This document shows positions 1 to 7,760 of a DNA stretch of 10,066 nt, piece by piece. Numbering within the stretch: position 1 is the stretch's first letter; each line of letters opens with the position of its first letter. The notes beneath the pieces are model-generated. The model saw nothing but the letters and a program-made list of their open reading frames with translations. It ran no database searches and was not told the DNA's origin. Source of the DNA: Chromatiaceae bacterium (GTDB lineage: Bacteria > Pseudomonadota > Gammaproteobacteria > Chromatiales > Chromatiaceae); NCBI GenBank assembly GCA_016880695.1, contig JAEHCY010000418.1, forward strand, positions 1-10,066, read 5' to 3'. Position numbers and translations under genes: made by a program.

Positions 1-535
1 AGGGGGCGGTAATCGGTGGCAGGGGGATCGACACCTTGCCCTCGGCACTGGGCGCAGAGGGATGTGACTTACTTTCTACCGGCATGCCGGGCAGGCGAAT
101 GGCGAGTAGCCCACTGAGGTCCGTGGGGCTCTGCCACCAGAGGAACAGAAGACCCGCGACGCTCAGGGCGATCAGCCAGCTCACCAAGCGGACCAGGAGA
201 TGGCTGCTGTGGATCTCTCTTTTTGCCGGCGCGGGCACCCGCGGTAGCTGCGCCGGATCGGAGGGGCGTCCGCTGGACAAGCGGCGCAGCAGGGGCTCTT
301 CGTCGAGGTCGAGGAGTCGCGCGTAGTTGCGAATGTAGCCACGGGCGAAGACGGGGCCTGGAAGCGCGCTGTAGTCGTCCGCCTCGATGGCGGAGAGGGC
401 GGCGGGCTTGAGGTGAAGCATCTGGGCGACGCGCTCGATCTCCAGGCCGCGGGCCTCGCGGGCACTGCGCAGGCGCCTGCCAGGGGTTTCGAGCTCGTCG
501 CTCGACCGATCCTGTGCTACGAACTGGGCATTCAT
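1..535 (-). CDS. rodZ: RodZ-like cell-shape protein, N-terminal part (runs off left edge)
   Basis: The reading frame starts at ATG 535-533 and stays open to the window edge, giving 178 residues of an incomplete protein. Residues about 18-83 form a RodZ-type helix-turn-helix domain (PGRRLRSARE, then VAQMLHLKP, ALSAIEADDY, VFARGYIRNYARLLDLD), the part that in the family binds MreB in the cytoplasm. A basic stretch (residue 106 onward) precedes one transmembrane helix at about 113-133. After it comes a Pro/Ser-rich periplasmic linker, and the C-terminal DUF4115 domain would lie beyond the edge. RodZ anchors the MreB cytoskeleton and supports rod shape. The gene begins 5 bases after the pilW stop and has no obvious Shine-Dalgarno sequence, so translational coupling to pilW is likely. 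Family recognition is firm; the symbol rests on the domain plan and on the rlmN-pilW-rodZ order. Confidence 0.9.
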   Translation of the reverse strand, partial: MNAQFVAQDRSSDELETPGRRLRSAREARGLEIERVAQMLHLKPAALSAIEADDYSALPGPVFARGYIRNYARLLDLDEEPLLRRLSSGRPSDPAQLPRVPAPAKREIHSSHLLVRLVSWLIALSVAGLLFLWWQSPTDLSGLLAIRLPGMPVESKSHPSAPSAEGKVSIPLPPITAP

Positions 536-540
536 CGATA

Positions 541-1314
541 TCAAGGCTGCTTGAGTTTGGGGATCTCCGGGGAGTCCGGGAAACGCTCCTGCAACACACG
601 TTCATAACGTTTGGCTTGGGCCTTGTCACCCAGCCCGCGCTCGATGCGCACCCCCAAAGCGAGGGCCTCAACCGTGGGCGGATTCGCCTGCAGGAATCGG
701 GCGATGTAGTCCTTGGCACTCGAGAGATCACCCCGAGCGTAAACGAGCTCCGCCATCTGGTACAGGGCGGGGCCAAATTGCGGGCTCGCGGACAGGGCCT
801 GGCGGAAGTATTCCTCCGCCTTCGCACTGTCGCCGGTGCGGCGCACGCAAATTCCGGCGTTGGTCAGGGCAATCCAGGGGGTGGGGTAGAGGGGGTTCTT
901 GAGGGCCGCCTGGAACTCCTCATCCGCCGCTGGGTATTGCTTCTGATTGCACAGGAATGAGCCATAGGCGTTACGGATGTAGGGGTCCTTGGGCGCTAGG
1001 CGGACGGCCTGGGTGAAATTCTCGCGGGCCTGATCATTCTCCCCCAGTTGCTCGTAGAGCAGACCGAGAACGTTGTAGGTCGGGGCGTAGCTGGGGTCGA
1101 GTTCCTGGGCGCGCTTGAGCCGCTGTAGCGCCACGGCAGGCTGGCCGCGTTTGAGATACTCCACCCCCATGCCGACATAATCGGCGGCCGGGCTGTCGCC
1201 CTGAGCACGCGCCGACACGCCGGTGTCATCGTCCGCGGTCGGTGCCAGGGCGCAGCCCGAGAGCAGGAGGGCGCCGGCCAGGACGCTCACCCCAAGGGAG
1301 GAAAGATGTCGCAT
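541..1314 (-). CDS. pilW: Type IV pilus biogenesis TPR lipoprotein PilW/PilF
   Basis: This 257-residue protein begins with a lipoprotein signal: MRHLSS, a hydrophobic stretch, then the lipobox LLSGC with the acylated cysteine at position 21. Alanine follows the cysteine, which fits outer-membrane sorting. The rest is tetratricopeptide repeats, roughly at residues 43-76, 77-110, 111-144, 146-180 and 181-214, with typical pieces such as AVALQRLKRAQELDPSYAPTYNVLG broken into repeat units. Two cysteines in the TPR region (122 and 156) could form a disulfide. In the family, PilW/PilF is the pilotin that brings the PilQ secretin to the outer membrane for type IV pili. ATG 1314 shares one base with the rlmN stop (TGATG), pointing to coupled translation. 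An in-frame upstream extension lies inside rlmN and lacks the signal peptide, so it was not used. Confidence 0.92.
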   Translation of the reverse strand: MRHLSSLGVSVLAGALLLSGCALAPTADDDTGVSARAQGDSPAADYVGMGVEYLKRGQPAVALQRLKRAQELDPSYAPTYNVLGLLYEQLGENDQARENFTQAVRLAPKDPYIRNAYGSFLCNQKQYPAADEEFQAALKNPLYPTPWIALTNAGICVRRTGDSAKAEEYFRQALSASPQFGPALYQMAELVYARGDLSSAKDYIARFLQANPPTVEALALGVRIERGLGDKAQAKRYERVLQERFPDSPEIPKLKQP

Positions 1315-2396
1315 CAGCAGGCGACCAAGCGGCTTTCCGCCAGGATGCGCAGGTGCCGGCGGCTGCGGTCCTGCACCCGGCCCACGAGTTGACCGCAGGC
1401 GGCATCGATGTCCTCGCCGCGGGTCTTGCGGGTGACCGCGAGGATACCCGAGCCCATCAGGACCTGACGGAAGGCCTCGACCCGCTCGGGGGGGGAGGTG
1501 CGGTAGCCACTGCCAGGGAAGGGATTGAACGGGATCAGGTTTAGCTTGGCCGGGAGGTCGCGGAGCAGTCGCACCAGCTCCCGCGCTTGGGTGTCGCTGT
1601 CGTTGACCCCATCGAGCATGACGTACTCGAAGGTCACCTTGCGCCGGCGATCGCCGGCGATGAATGCTCTGCAGGCCGGCAGGAGCTCGCCCAAGGGGTA
1701 CTTGCGGTTGATTGGCACCAACTCGTCGCGCAGTGCGTCGTTCGGAGCGTGCAGGGATACCGCCAGGCTCACATCGCTCACCTCCCGAAGCCGGCGCAGG
1801 GCCGGCACGATGCCCGCGGTGCTCAGTGTCACCCGATACTTCGAGAGGCCATAGGCCAGGTCGTCCTGCATCAGGCTCATGGCCCGGACCACGTTGTCGA
1901 AGTTCGCCAGTGGCTCCCCCATGCCCATCATCACCACGTTGGTCAGGGGGTGATCGGGTTTCTGCCGCACCGCCACCCACACCTGGCCGATGATCTCCGC
2001 CACGCTCAGATTGCGGTTGAAGCCCTGCTGGGCGGTGGAGCAGAAGCGGCAATCGAGTGCACAGCCCACCTGGGAGGAGACGCACAGGGTGTTGCGGCCT
2101 TCCTCAGGGATGAATACGGTCTCGATGCGATTGCCGCAGTCGAGCTCCAGGAGCCACTTGTGGGTGCCGTCGCGGGATTGCTGATCGATCACGATCTCGG
2201 GGGTCCGCACCTCCGCGACCGTCTCTAGCTCGGTGCGCAGCCGCTTGCCGAGGTCGGTCATGGCGGCAAAGTCGGTGACCCCGTGCTTGTGGATCCACTT
2301 GAGCACCTGGCGGCCGTGGAACGGCTTGTGGCCGCGCCCCCCGAAGAATGCCTCCATGCCGGGGCGATCAAGATCGAGAAGGTTAATCCTCGACAT
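1314..2396 (-). CDS. rlmN: Dual-specificity 23S rRNA/tRNA adenine-C2 methyltransferase RlmN
   Basis: A 360-residue radical-SAM enzyme that in the family methylates C2 of A2503 in 23S rRNA and of A37 in certain tRNAs, helping ribosome fidelity. The radical-SAM cluster motif CALDCRFC places the three iron-sulfur ligands at C112, C116 and C119. The two catalytic cysteines match the E. coli pattern: C105 lies seven residues before the cluster, and C334 sits in [19 protein letters not shown] (156-162) is the SAM-binding glycine motif, and [10 protein letters not shown] (286-295) is typical. Length is normal. The start [11 protein letters not shown] matches the usual family N-terminus. The gene begins 23 bases after the ndk stop and overlaps the pilW start by one base, so it is the middle of a tight operon. 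Confidence 0.97.
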   Translation of the reverse strand: MSRINLLDLDRPGMEAFFGGRGHKPFHGRQVLKWIHKHGVTDFAAMTDLGKRLRTELETVAEVRTPEIVIDQQSRDGTHKWLLELDCGNRIETVFIPEEGRNTLCVSSQVGCALDCRFCSTAQQGFNRNLSVAEIIGQVWVAVRQKPDHPLTNVVMMGMGEPLANFDNVVRAMSLMQDDLAYGLSKYRVTLSTAGIVPALRRLREVSDVSLAVSLHAPNDALRDELVPINRKYPLGELLPACRAFIAGDRRRKVTFEYVMLDGVNDSDTQARELVRLLRDLPAKLNLIPFNPFPGSGYRTSPPERVEAFRQVLMGSGILAVTRKTRGEDIDAACGQLVGRVQDRSRRHLRILAESRLVAC

Positions 2397-2419
2397 CCTG
2401 CGGCTGCTGTCCCGGGGCC

Positions 2420-2848
2420 TTAGCGGGTGCGCTCGCAGATCCCTTCCGGGAAGAAGAAGGCGATCTCCACGCGGGCGGTGTCCGGGCCATCGGAGCCGTG
2501 CACGGCGTTCTCGTCCAGGGTCTGGGCAAAGTCGGCGCGGAGTGTCCCGGGGGCGGCCTTCTTGGGGTCGGTGGCACCCATGAGCTCGCGGTTCTTGGCG
2601 ATAGCGTCCTCGCCCTCGAGAACCTGCACCATGACCGGTCCCGTGGTCATGAAGGCGATGAGGTCTTCGTAGAACGGCCTGTCCTTGTGCACGCCATAGA
2701 ACTTGCCCGCCTGCTCGCGGCTGAGGTGCAGCATGCGTGCCGCCACGATGCGGAGGCCGCCCGCTTCGAAACGGCGGTAGATCTCACCGATCAGGTTCTT
2801 GGCTACCGCGTCGGGTTTGATGATGGAAAGGGTGCGTTCGATCGCCAT
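2420..2848 (-). CDS. ndk: Nucleoside diphosphate kinase
   Basis: A full-length 142-residue Ndk, which moves the gamma-phosphate of ATP onto nucleoside diphosphates through a phosphohistidine and so balances NTP and dNTP pools in the cytoplasm. The N-terminus [15 protein letters not shown] carries the conserved Lys11. The active-site motif NAVHGSDG places the phosphorylated histidine at 117. Other family blocks are visible ([36 protein letters not shown]). The start is supported by GGAG at 2858-2855, six bases upstream. It is the first gene of the minus-strand block ndk-rlmN-pilW-rodZ. A sigma70-like promoter lies about 120 bases upstream. Confidence 0.98.
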   Translation of the reverse strand: MAIERTLSIIKPDAVAKNLIGEIYRRFEAGGLRIVAARMLHLSREQAGKFYGVHKDRPFYEDLIAFMTTGPVMVQVLEGEDAIAKNRELMGATDPKKAAPGTLRADFAQTLDENAVHGSDGPDTARVEIAFFFPEGICERTR

Positions 2849-2900
2849 AGGTCGCTCCGGATTCTCGGTTGGTGAAAGACCCTAAGGGGGCGCCAAACGT

Positions 2901-2921
2901 GCCTCCCCTCGCGGCGGAGGC
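2901..2921 (-). other. GC hairpin in the predicted ndk leader
   Basis: The arms GCCTCC (2901-2906) and GGAGGC (2916-2921) can pair around a 9-base loop. The element lies in the predicted untranslated leader of ndk, about 50 bases before the start codon. No U-tract follows it on the minus strand, so it is not an obvious attenuator. Its role is unknown and it may be incidental in GC-rich DNA. Confidence 0.3.
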
Positions 2922-2968
2922 TTCCGCGACACGCATCCCCCGCAGGGTCCATTCGGAAAAAGTCCTAA

Positions 2969-2998
2969 ATTTTAGCCATTCGCTACGGTGTCAGGCAA
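2969..2998 (-). promoter_or_regulatory. Predicted sigma70 promoter for ndk-rlmN-pilW-rodZ
   Basis: On the minus strand TTGCCT (2998-2993, 4/6 to TTGACA) is followed after 18 bases by TAAAAT (2974-2969, 5/6 to TATAAT). Transcription would start near 2962, leaving a leader of about 114 bases before the ndk start. This is the most AT-rich spot in the ndk/DHH intergenic region. It is a prediction from consensus matching only. Confidence 0.5.
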
Positions 2999-3031
2999 TC
3001 GAAGTCAACGGCGCCTCTCGGGGCGTGACGG

Positions 3032-3060
3032 ATGACAGGGGTTTTCGGCGTCGCCATAAT
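3032..3060 (+). promoter_or_regulatory. Predicted sigma70 promoter for the DHH gene
   Basis: ATGACA (3032-3037, 5/6) and CATAAT (3055-3060, 5/6) are separated by exactly 17 bases. The expected transcription start near 3067 gives a short leader of about 27 bases before the ATG at 3094. It is divergent from the ndk promoter, whose elements lie about 35 bases away. Confidence 0.6.
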
Positions 3061-3093
3061 CCCGCGGGGTACTGGAAACTGGAGCCTGCGCCT

Positions 3094-4047
3094 ATGGCCA
3101 ACTTCGATGTCTTCAACGGCGACGCCGATGGTCTGTGTGCGCTCCAGCAGTTGCGCCTGGCGGAGCCGATGGAGACCACCCTGATCACCGGGGTCAAGCG
3201 CGATATCGCGCTGCTGGGGCGTGTGGAGGCCGGCCACGGCGATCGGGTCACAGTGCTGGACATCTCGCTCGAGAACAATCGTGAGGCCCTCCAAGCCCTG
3301 CTGGACCAGGGGGTACGGGTGCGCTATTTCGACCACCACTTTCCCGGTGAGATCCCGTCCCACCCGGGGCTGGAAGCCCACATCGACACCCAGCCCGACA
3401 AGGGCACCAGCCTGCTGGTAGACGATTTTCTGGCCGGCCGGCACCGCGCCTGGGCGGTGGTGGGCACCTTCGGCGACAACTTCGATCAGGCGGCGGAGCG
3501 GGCGGCGGCCCCGCTCGGGTTGGGCGAGGACGATCTCACCCTGCTCCAGGAGCTGGGTATCTACCTCAACTACAACGGTTATGGGAGCACTCTCGACGAT
3601 CTTTGGTTCCCGCCCGCTGTGTTGTTCCGGCGTCTGCATCCCTACGCCGACCCCCTTGAGTTCATCGCCGCGGACGAGGCCTTTCGCATTCTCAAGGAAG
3701 GTTACCACAGCGACATGGCGCGTTGTGCCGCGCTGCGCCCCGAGCGGGAGACTCCTGGTCACGGACTTTATCTGTTGCCGGCCGAGCCCTGGGCGCGCCG
3801 TGTCGGGGGTGTGCTCGCCAACCGGCTCGCCCAGTCGGCCCCAGAGCGGGCCCACGCCCTGCTGACGCGTAAACCCGAGGGCGGGTTCGTCGTTAGCGTG
3901 CGGGCACCCCTGGCGCAACCCACGGGGGCGGAGGTGCTTTGTCGCGGCTTCCCCACCGGGGGGGGTAGGCGGGCGGCCGCCGGCATCAATCACCTTCCCG
4001 AGAGCGCCTTCGATGCCTTCGTGGGCGCCTTTCTCGCGGCGTTCTGA
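3094..4047 (+). CDS. DHH/DHHA1-family phosphoesterase, function unknown
   Basis: A 317-residue cytoplasmic protein with the DHH phosphoesterase plan. Motif I is FNGDADG (Asp10, Asp12), motif II is VLDIS (Asp56), motif III is FDHHFPGE (Asp80-His81-His82), and motif IV is probably TFGDN (Asp128). These residues hold two metal ions in family members that cleave phosphodiester or phosphoanhydride bonds (nanoRNases, cyclic-dinucleotide phosphodiesterases, RecJ, exopolyphosphatases). The C-terminal DHHA1 part ends with TGGGRRAAAGINHLP (residues 288-302), where the common family form is GGGH followed by AAG; the histidine position is Arg here. The substrate cannot be told from sequence. ATG 3094 has GGAG about 10 bases upstream and starts just ahead of motif I. 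The frame is open further upstream to 2869, but that would run through both predicted promoters. It is a single-gene unit converging on relA with a 31-base gap. Confidence 0.85.
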   Translation: MANFDVFNGDADGLCALQQLRLAEPMETTLITGVKRDIALLGRVEAGHGDRVTVLDISLENNREALQALLDQGVRVRYFDHHFPGEIPSHPGLEAHIDTQPDKGTSLLVDDFLAGRHRAWAVVGTFGDNFDQAAERAAAPLGLGEDDLTLLQELGIYLNYNGYGSTLDDLWFPPAVLFRRLHPYADPLEFIAADEAFRILKEGYHSDMARCAALRPERETPGHGLYLLPAEPWARRVGGVLANRLAQSAPERAHALLTRKPEGGFVVSVRAPLAQPTGAEVLCRGFPTGGGRRAAAGINHLPESAFDAFVGAFLAAF

Positions 4048-4078
4048 GCGGCGATTCGGTGCTGCTCTTTCCGAGGTG

Positions 4079-6286
4079 CTAGCGACGCCGGTCCACTTCC
4101 AGGACGTCCGGGATCTGGATCACCTTGTTCATCAGGCCCGCGAGCTGCTCCGCGTTGTGGATCTCGACGGTGAAAAGCATGCGGGCGAGCCGGCGGCTGT
4201 CGTCGGTTTGGGTGCTGACGGCGAGCACGTTGAGGTCTTCGTTGGTCAGGATGGCGGAGATGTCGCGCAGCAGGCCCTTGCGGTCGGCGGCCAGCACCAG
4301 TATGTCCACGGCAAAGGTGGCCTCTGCGATGCGCTGGCCCCAGTCGACCTCGATCAGCCGCGCACGCTCCTCATCGGGTAGGTGGCGCAGGTTGGGGCAG
4401 TCTTCGCGGTGCACGCTCACCCCTCGCCCGCGGGTGACGTAGCCGACGATGCGGTCCGGCGGCACTGGTTTGCAGCAGCGAGAGAGGTGGGTCATCAGGT
4501 CGTCGACGCCTGCGACCACCACCTCTCCCCGCCCGGGGCGCGGCGCTGGTGGTGCCTCGGTGGGGGGCGGCGGGGCCTTCGCTTGGGTGGGGCGGCGCTC
4601 GCCCAGCGCGCCCGCGGCCTGGGCGGCGGAGACGTCGCCGCGGCCGATGGCGGCGAGCAGATCCTCGGGCTTGTGGAAGCCGTAACGGCTGGTCAGGCGC
4701 TCGAGATCGGGTTTCTCGCTAATCCCCTGGCGGGTCAGCTCGCGCTCAAGGGCGGTCCGGCCCTGGCTGAGGTGCTGGTCGTAGTCCTGCTGCTTGAACC
4801 ACTGGCGCACCCGGTTGCGTGCCCGTGAGGTCTTGAGGTAACCGAATCCGGGAATCAACCAGTCGCGGCTCGGGGTGGCGTTCTTCGCGGTGAGGATCTC
4901 AACCGTATAGCCACTCTGTAGCGGCTGGTTGAGGGGCAGGAGCCGGTTGTCCACCCGGGCGCCGCGGCAACGGTTGCCGATCTCCGAGTGTATGGCGTAG
5001 GCGAAGTCCAGCGGTGTCGCGCCCTTCGGCAGCTCTATCACCTTCGCCTGCGGGGTCAGCACATAGATGTGCGAGGCCTCGAGCTCGCTCTTGAATCGCT
5101 CCAGGAGGTCATCCGCGGTCGCGGCGTCCTTGAGCTCGAGCCAGTGACGCATCCAGGCCACCCGCCGCTCGAAATCGGAGTCGTGTTGGGCACTCTCCTT
5201 GTAGCGCCAGTGGGCCGCCACACCGAGCTCGGCGTGGCGGTGCATGTCCTGGGTGCGAATCTGGATTTCCAGAGGCTTACCATCGGGACCGACCACGGCG
5301 GTGTGCAGTGACTGGTACAGGTTTGCCTTGGGGGTGGCGATGTAGTCGTCGAATTCCCCGGGGATGTGCTCCCACAGGCCATGGACCACGCCGAGGGCCG
5401 CGTAGCACTCGGCCACGTCACCGACCAGGATGCGCAGGGCGCGCACATCGAAGATGCGGTCGAAGTCCACCGCCTTGCGCTGCATCTTCTTCCAGATGCT
5501 GAAGATGTGTTTGGCCCGGCCGGTGACCTCGGCCTCGATACCCAGCTCCTGAAACTTGGTCTTGATGGCCTCGATAACCTGGGCGATGAAGTGCTCGCGG
5601 TCGGCGCGGCGTTCATCGAGGAGGCTCGCGATGCGGCGGTATTCCTCTGGGTCCAGGTAGCGCAGGCTGAGGTCTTCCAGTTCCCATTTGAGCTGGCCGA
5701 TACCCAGGCGGTTAGCCAGGGGGGCGTAGATCTGCTGGGTATCGCGGGCGATCTTGCGGCGGGCCTCGTCATCCAACCCTTTGATGCGGCGCATCAGGTG
5801 CAGGCGTTCGGCCAGCACCACCAGCACCACCCGGATGTCCTCGGCCATGCCGAGCAGCAGCCGGCGTAGGTTTTCCGCGTGCTGGGTTTCGTCCTTGGCG
5901 GTGACTACGGCATCGACGTTGGTGATTTCGGCGATGCGGCCGAGGTCCGCCACCATGCGCGCCACGCCCTTGCCGAATTCCCGCTGGAGGGATTCCTCAC
6001 TGACCTCGGGGTGGGGGAGAACGCCGTTGAGCAGCGCAGCCGCGAGGGTGGTGCAGTCGAGTCGCAGCCCCGCGAGGATTTCGGCGGTGGCGAGGGCATG
6101 GCGCAGCGAGGTTTCCCCCGTATCGCGCCGGGTGTCCCGATGAGCGCCCAAGGCGAAGCGACAGGCCCCCTCGAGCCGGACCTTCTCCTCGCTGCTATAG
6201 CGGGGGCCGAGCGAGTCCAGCCAGTGCTGACAGGCCGCCTCGTCGGTGTGCTGCGCTCCAGGTAGGTTGGTTTTGGTTGAGACCAC
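4079..6286 (-). CDS. relA: RelA-type (p)ppGpp synthetase (GTP pyrophosphokinase)
   Basis: A 735-residue RelA/SpoT homologue. The N-terminal HD domain is degenerate: the hydrolase HD/ED motif is replaced by LLNGVLPHPEVSEE (85-98), so alarmone hydrolysis is not expected. The synthetase domain has GRAKHIFSIWKKMQ (256-269) and the RelA-type EFDD motif (311-314), then YQSLHT (324-329), EIQIRT (340-345) and ELGVAAHWRYKE. The TGS domain is at about 403-465, a zinc-finger-like CC...H...C element at 597-632 (C604, C605, H626, C630), and a C-terminal ACT domain at about 656-733. In the family RelA sits on stalled ribosomes with uncharged tRNA and makes (p)ppGpp. The start is GTG, and the MV N-terminus and length fit other RelA proteins (E. 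coli 744), though no Shine-Dalgarno is evident. A Pro/Ala-rich linker lies at 569-585. A separate SpoT is expected elsewhere. Confidence 0.96.
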   Translation of the reverse strand: MVSTKTNLPGAQHTDEAACQHWLDSLGPRYSSEEKVRLEGACRFALGAHRDTRRDTGETSLRHALATAEILAGLRLDCTTLAAALLNGVLPHPEVSEESLQREFGKGVARMVADLGRIAEITNVDAVVTAKDETQHAENLRRLLLGMAEDIRVVLVVLAERLHLMRRIKGLDDEARRKIARDTQQIYAPLANRLGIGQLKWELEDLSLRYLDPEEYRRIASLLDERRADREHFIAQVIEAIKTKFQELGIEAEVTGRAKHIFSIWKKMQRKAVDFDRIFDVRALRILVGDVAECYAALGVVHGLWEHIPGEFDDYIATPKANLYQSLHTAVVGPDGKPLEIQIRTQDMHRHAELGVAAHWRYKESAQHDSDFERRVAWMRHWLELKDAATADDLLERFKSELEASHIYVLTPQAKVIELPKGATPLDFAYAIHSEIGNRCRGARVDNRLLPLNQPLQSGYTVEILTAKNATPSRDWLIPGFGYLKTSRARNRVRQWFKQQDYDQHLSQGRTALERELTRQGISEKPDLERLTSRYGFHKPEDLLAAIGRGDVSAAQAAGALGERRPTQAKAPPPPTEAPPAPRPGRGEVVVAGVDDLMTHLSRCCKPVPPDRIVGYVTRGRGVSVHREDCPNLRHLPDEERARLIEVDWGQRIAEATFAVDILVLAADRKGLLRDISAILTNEDLNVLAVSTQTDDSRRLARMLFTVEIHNAEQLAGLMNKVIQIPDVLEVDRRR

Positions 6287-6484
6287 AGGCGGGCGGTGCC
6301 GGGGATCAGGGCTCGTGAATCAATCTGCTGGGCGATCCGATCAGGGCGTTGCGTCCTCGCGTGCCCCTTCGCCTATCTGTGGGAGAGGCTACGGGGACTC
6401 GCCGCGGGGCGCCTTGTGCTCGGCCCGCTGTTGCAGTCTCTGCGGCCCGAGAGGGGGCGTTGGCCCAGTCGGTGTGGGCCGCGC
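6287..6484. other. Gap between relA and the DUF1015 gene, with a small hairpin
   Basis: No convincing gene or promoter was seen in these 198 bases. Just past the DUF1015 stop, GGCCCA (6462-6467) and TGGGCC (6475-6480) can pair around a 7-base loop. No U-tract follows on the minus strand, so it is not a typical intrinsic terminator, but it might mark the 3' end of that transcript. The relA promoter must lie here or further upstream; no good consensus match was found. Confidence 0.4.
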
Positions 6485-7726
6485 TCAATCGAGCACGTGG
6501 CTGACCAGCCCGTCTGCCAGCTTGGGCTCGAACCAGGTGGACTTGGGCGGCATCACCTCGCCCGAGTCGGCTACCGCCATCAGATCCTCCATGCGCGTGG
6601 GATAGAGCGCAAAGCCCACCGCGCTGGGCTCACGGTCTACCCGCTCGGTGATCCCGGCAAGCCCGCGGATGCCGCCCACGAAGTCGATGCGATCGTCGCG
6701 CCGCGGGTCGGCGATGCCGAGGATTGGCTCGATGAGGTTGTCCTGCAGCAGGCTCACATCGAGCCGCGCCACCGGGTCGTCCCGGGGGATGCGCTGCTCC
6801 TCGAGTGTGAGCCGATACCAGCGGCCCTGCAGATACATGCCAACCTCCGCCGGGCGTGCGGGCTTCACCGCTGTGGGGCTCGGCTCCACCCGGAAGGGCA
6901 CCGCTACCCGGGCCAGGAAGCTCGCCGGATCGAGGCCCTGGAGGTCGCGCACCACGCGGTTGTAGTCGAGGATCTGCATCTGGGTGTGGGGAAAGATCAC
7001 CGCCAGGAAGTACTCGTAGGCATCGTCCCCGCTGGGGTGGGGGTTCGCAGCGCGGCGGGTGGTGGCCACCCGCGAGGCGGCCGCCGAGCGATGATGGCCG
7101 TCGGCCACGTAGAGCGCGGGAAGGGCCGCGAACTCGGCGGAGAGCGCCGCCTGAACCCCTTCGTCGGCGATCACCCAGAGCCGATGGCGCACGCCCCCCG
7201 CGGCGGTGATGTCTACCGCTGGCTCGGTCTGGCTCAACCGCGAGAGGGTCTGGTCGAGGCTCGGCCGGCTGGGGTAGACCAGGAACACCGGTCCGGTCTG
7301 GGCATTGAGGGCGTCGATCTGGCGGACCCGGTCGTCCTCCTTCACCGGACGGGTGAACTCATGCTTCTTGATGCGGCCCTCGTCGTAGGCCCGAACCGAG
7401 GCGGCTGCCACCAGTCCGGTCTGTACATGCCCGCCCATGATGAGCTGGTAGAGGTAGTAACAGGGTTGGGGGTCGCGGATCAGCACGCCTTCGGCGAGCA
7501 TCTGCTTGAGGTTCTCCCGAGCCTTGAGGTAGACCTCCGGCGCGTAGGGGCTTACACCCTCGGGTAGATCCACCTCGGCGCGGGAGATGTGCAGAAAGCT
7601 CCAGGGTCGGCCCCCGACCATCGCCCGCGCCTCGGGCTCGCTCATCACATCGTAGGGTGGGGCGGCGACGTCCGCGGCGCGCCCGGCCGCGGGTCGAAGG
7701 CCGGCGAAGGGTTTGATCAGGGGCAT
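6485..7726 (-). CDS. DUF1015 family protein
   Basis: A 413-residue protein that matches the DUF1015 family, whose members are about this size. It opens with the typical MPLIKPFAGLRP and AAPPYDVMS (residues 21-29). It also has KKHEFTRPVKEDDR (120-132), QTGPVFLVY (143-151) and the signature VADGHHRSAAA (207-217). The DGHHR motif resembles the nucleotide-binding GxHR motif of ParB/sulfiredoxin-fold proteins, some of which are serine kinases; that link is an inference, not shown for this protein. No signal peptide or membrane segment is visible, so it is probably cytoplasmic. ATG 7726 was chosen because it begins the conserved family N-terminus and has AGGA 8 bases upstream; the open frame extends to 7795 but would overlap the upstream gene. 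It follows the binding-protein gene by 34 bases and is probably the last gene of that operon. Confidence 0.88.
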   Translation of the reverse strand: MPLIKPFAGLRPAAGRAADVAAPPYDVMSEPEARAMVGGRPWSFLHISRAEVDLPEGVSPYAPEVYLKARENLKQMLAEGVLIRDPQPCYYLYQLIMGGHVQTGLVAAASVRAYDEGRIKKHEFTRPVKEDDRVRQIDALNAQTGPVFLVYPSRPSLDQTLSRLSQTEPAVDITAAGGVRHRLWVIADEGVQAALSAEFAALPALYVADGHHRSAAASRVATTRRAANPHPSGDDAYEYFLAVIFPHTQMQILDYNRVVRDLQGLDPASFLARVAVPFRVEPSPTAVKPARPAEVGMYLQGRWYRLTLEEQRIPRDDPVARLDVSLLQDNLIEPILGIADPRRDDRIDFVGGIRGLAGITERVDREPSAVGFALYPTRMEDLMAVADSGEVMPPKSTWFEPKLADGLVSHVLD

Positions 7727-7760
7727 GGCGCGATTCCTGGCCTGGGTGGGTGAGTGCGGA

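Noticed and set aside
541..2085. Single long 514-codon minus-strand frame covering pilW and part of rlmN
   Set aside because: The upstream two-thirds is the shadow frame inside rlmN; the real pilW begins at its lipoprotein signal at 1314.
2869..3093. Possible 75-residue N-terminal extension of the DHH protein
   Set aside because: The extension would cross both predicted promoters and has no domain features; the start at 3094 has a ribosome site and a good promoter just upstream.
5315..5323. RelA reads N-L-Y at the position of the NGY motif, where a Gly-to-Glu change inactivates E. coli RelA
   Set aside because: Other active Rel/RelA proteins carry Met or Asn at this position (for example NMYQSLHT in Firmicutes Rel), so Leu is probably tolerated and not a sign of an inactive enzyme.
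6360..6400. Resemblance to a dispersed intergenic repeat (ccccttcgcc ... gggagaggct)
   Set aside because: No second copy was seen in the window and the pairing is poor, so a repeat call cannot be supported.
6306..6488. Minus-strand 60-codon frame between relA and DUF1015
   Set aside because: Low-complexity Arg/Ala/Pro composition typical of a chance frame in GC-rich DNA, with no family resemblance and overlap with the DUF1015 stop.
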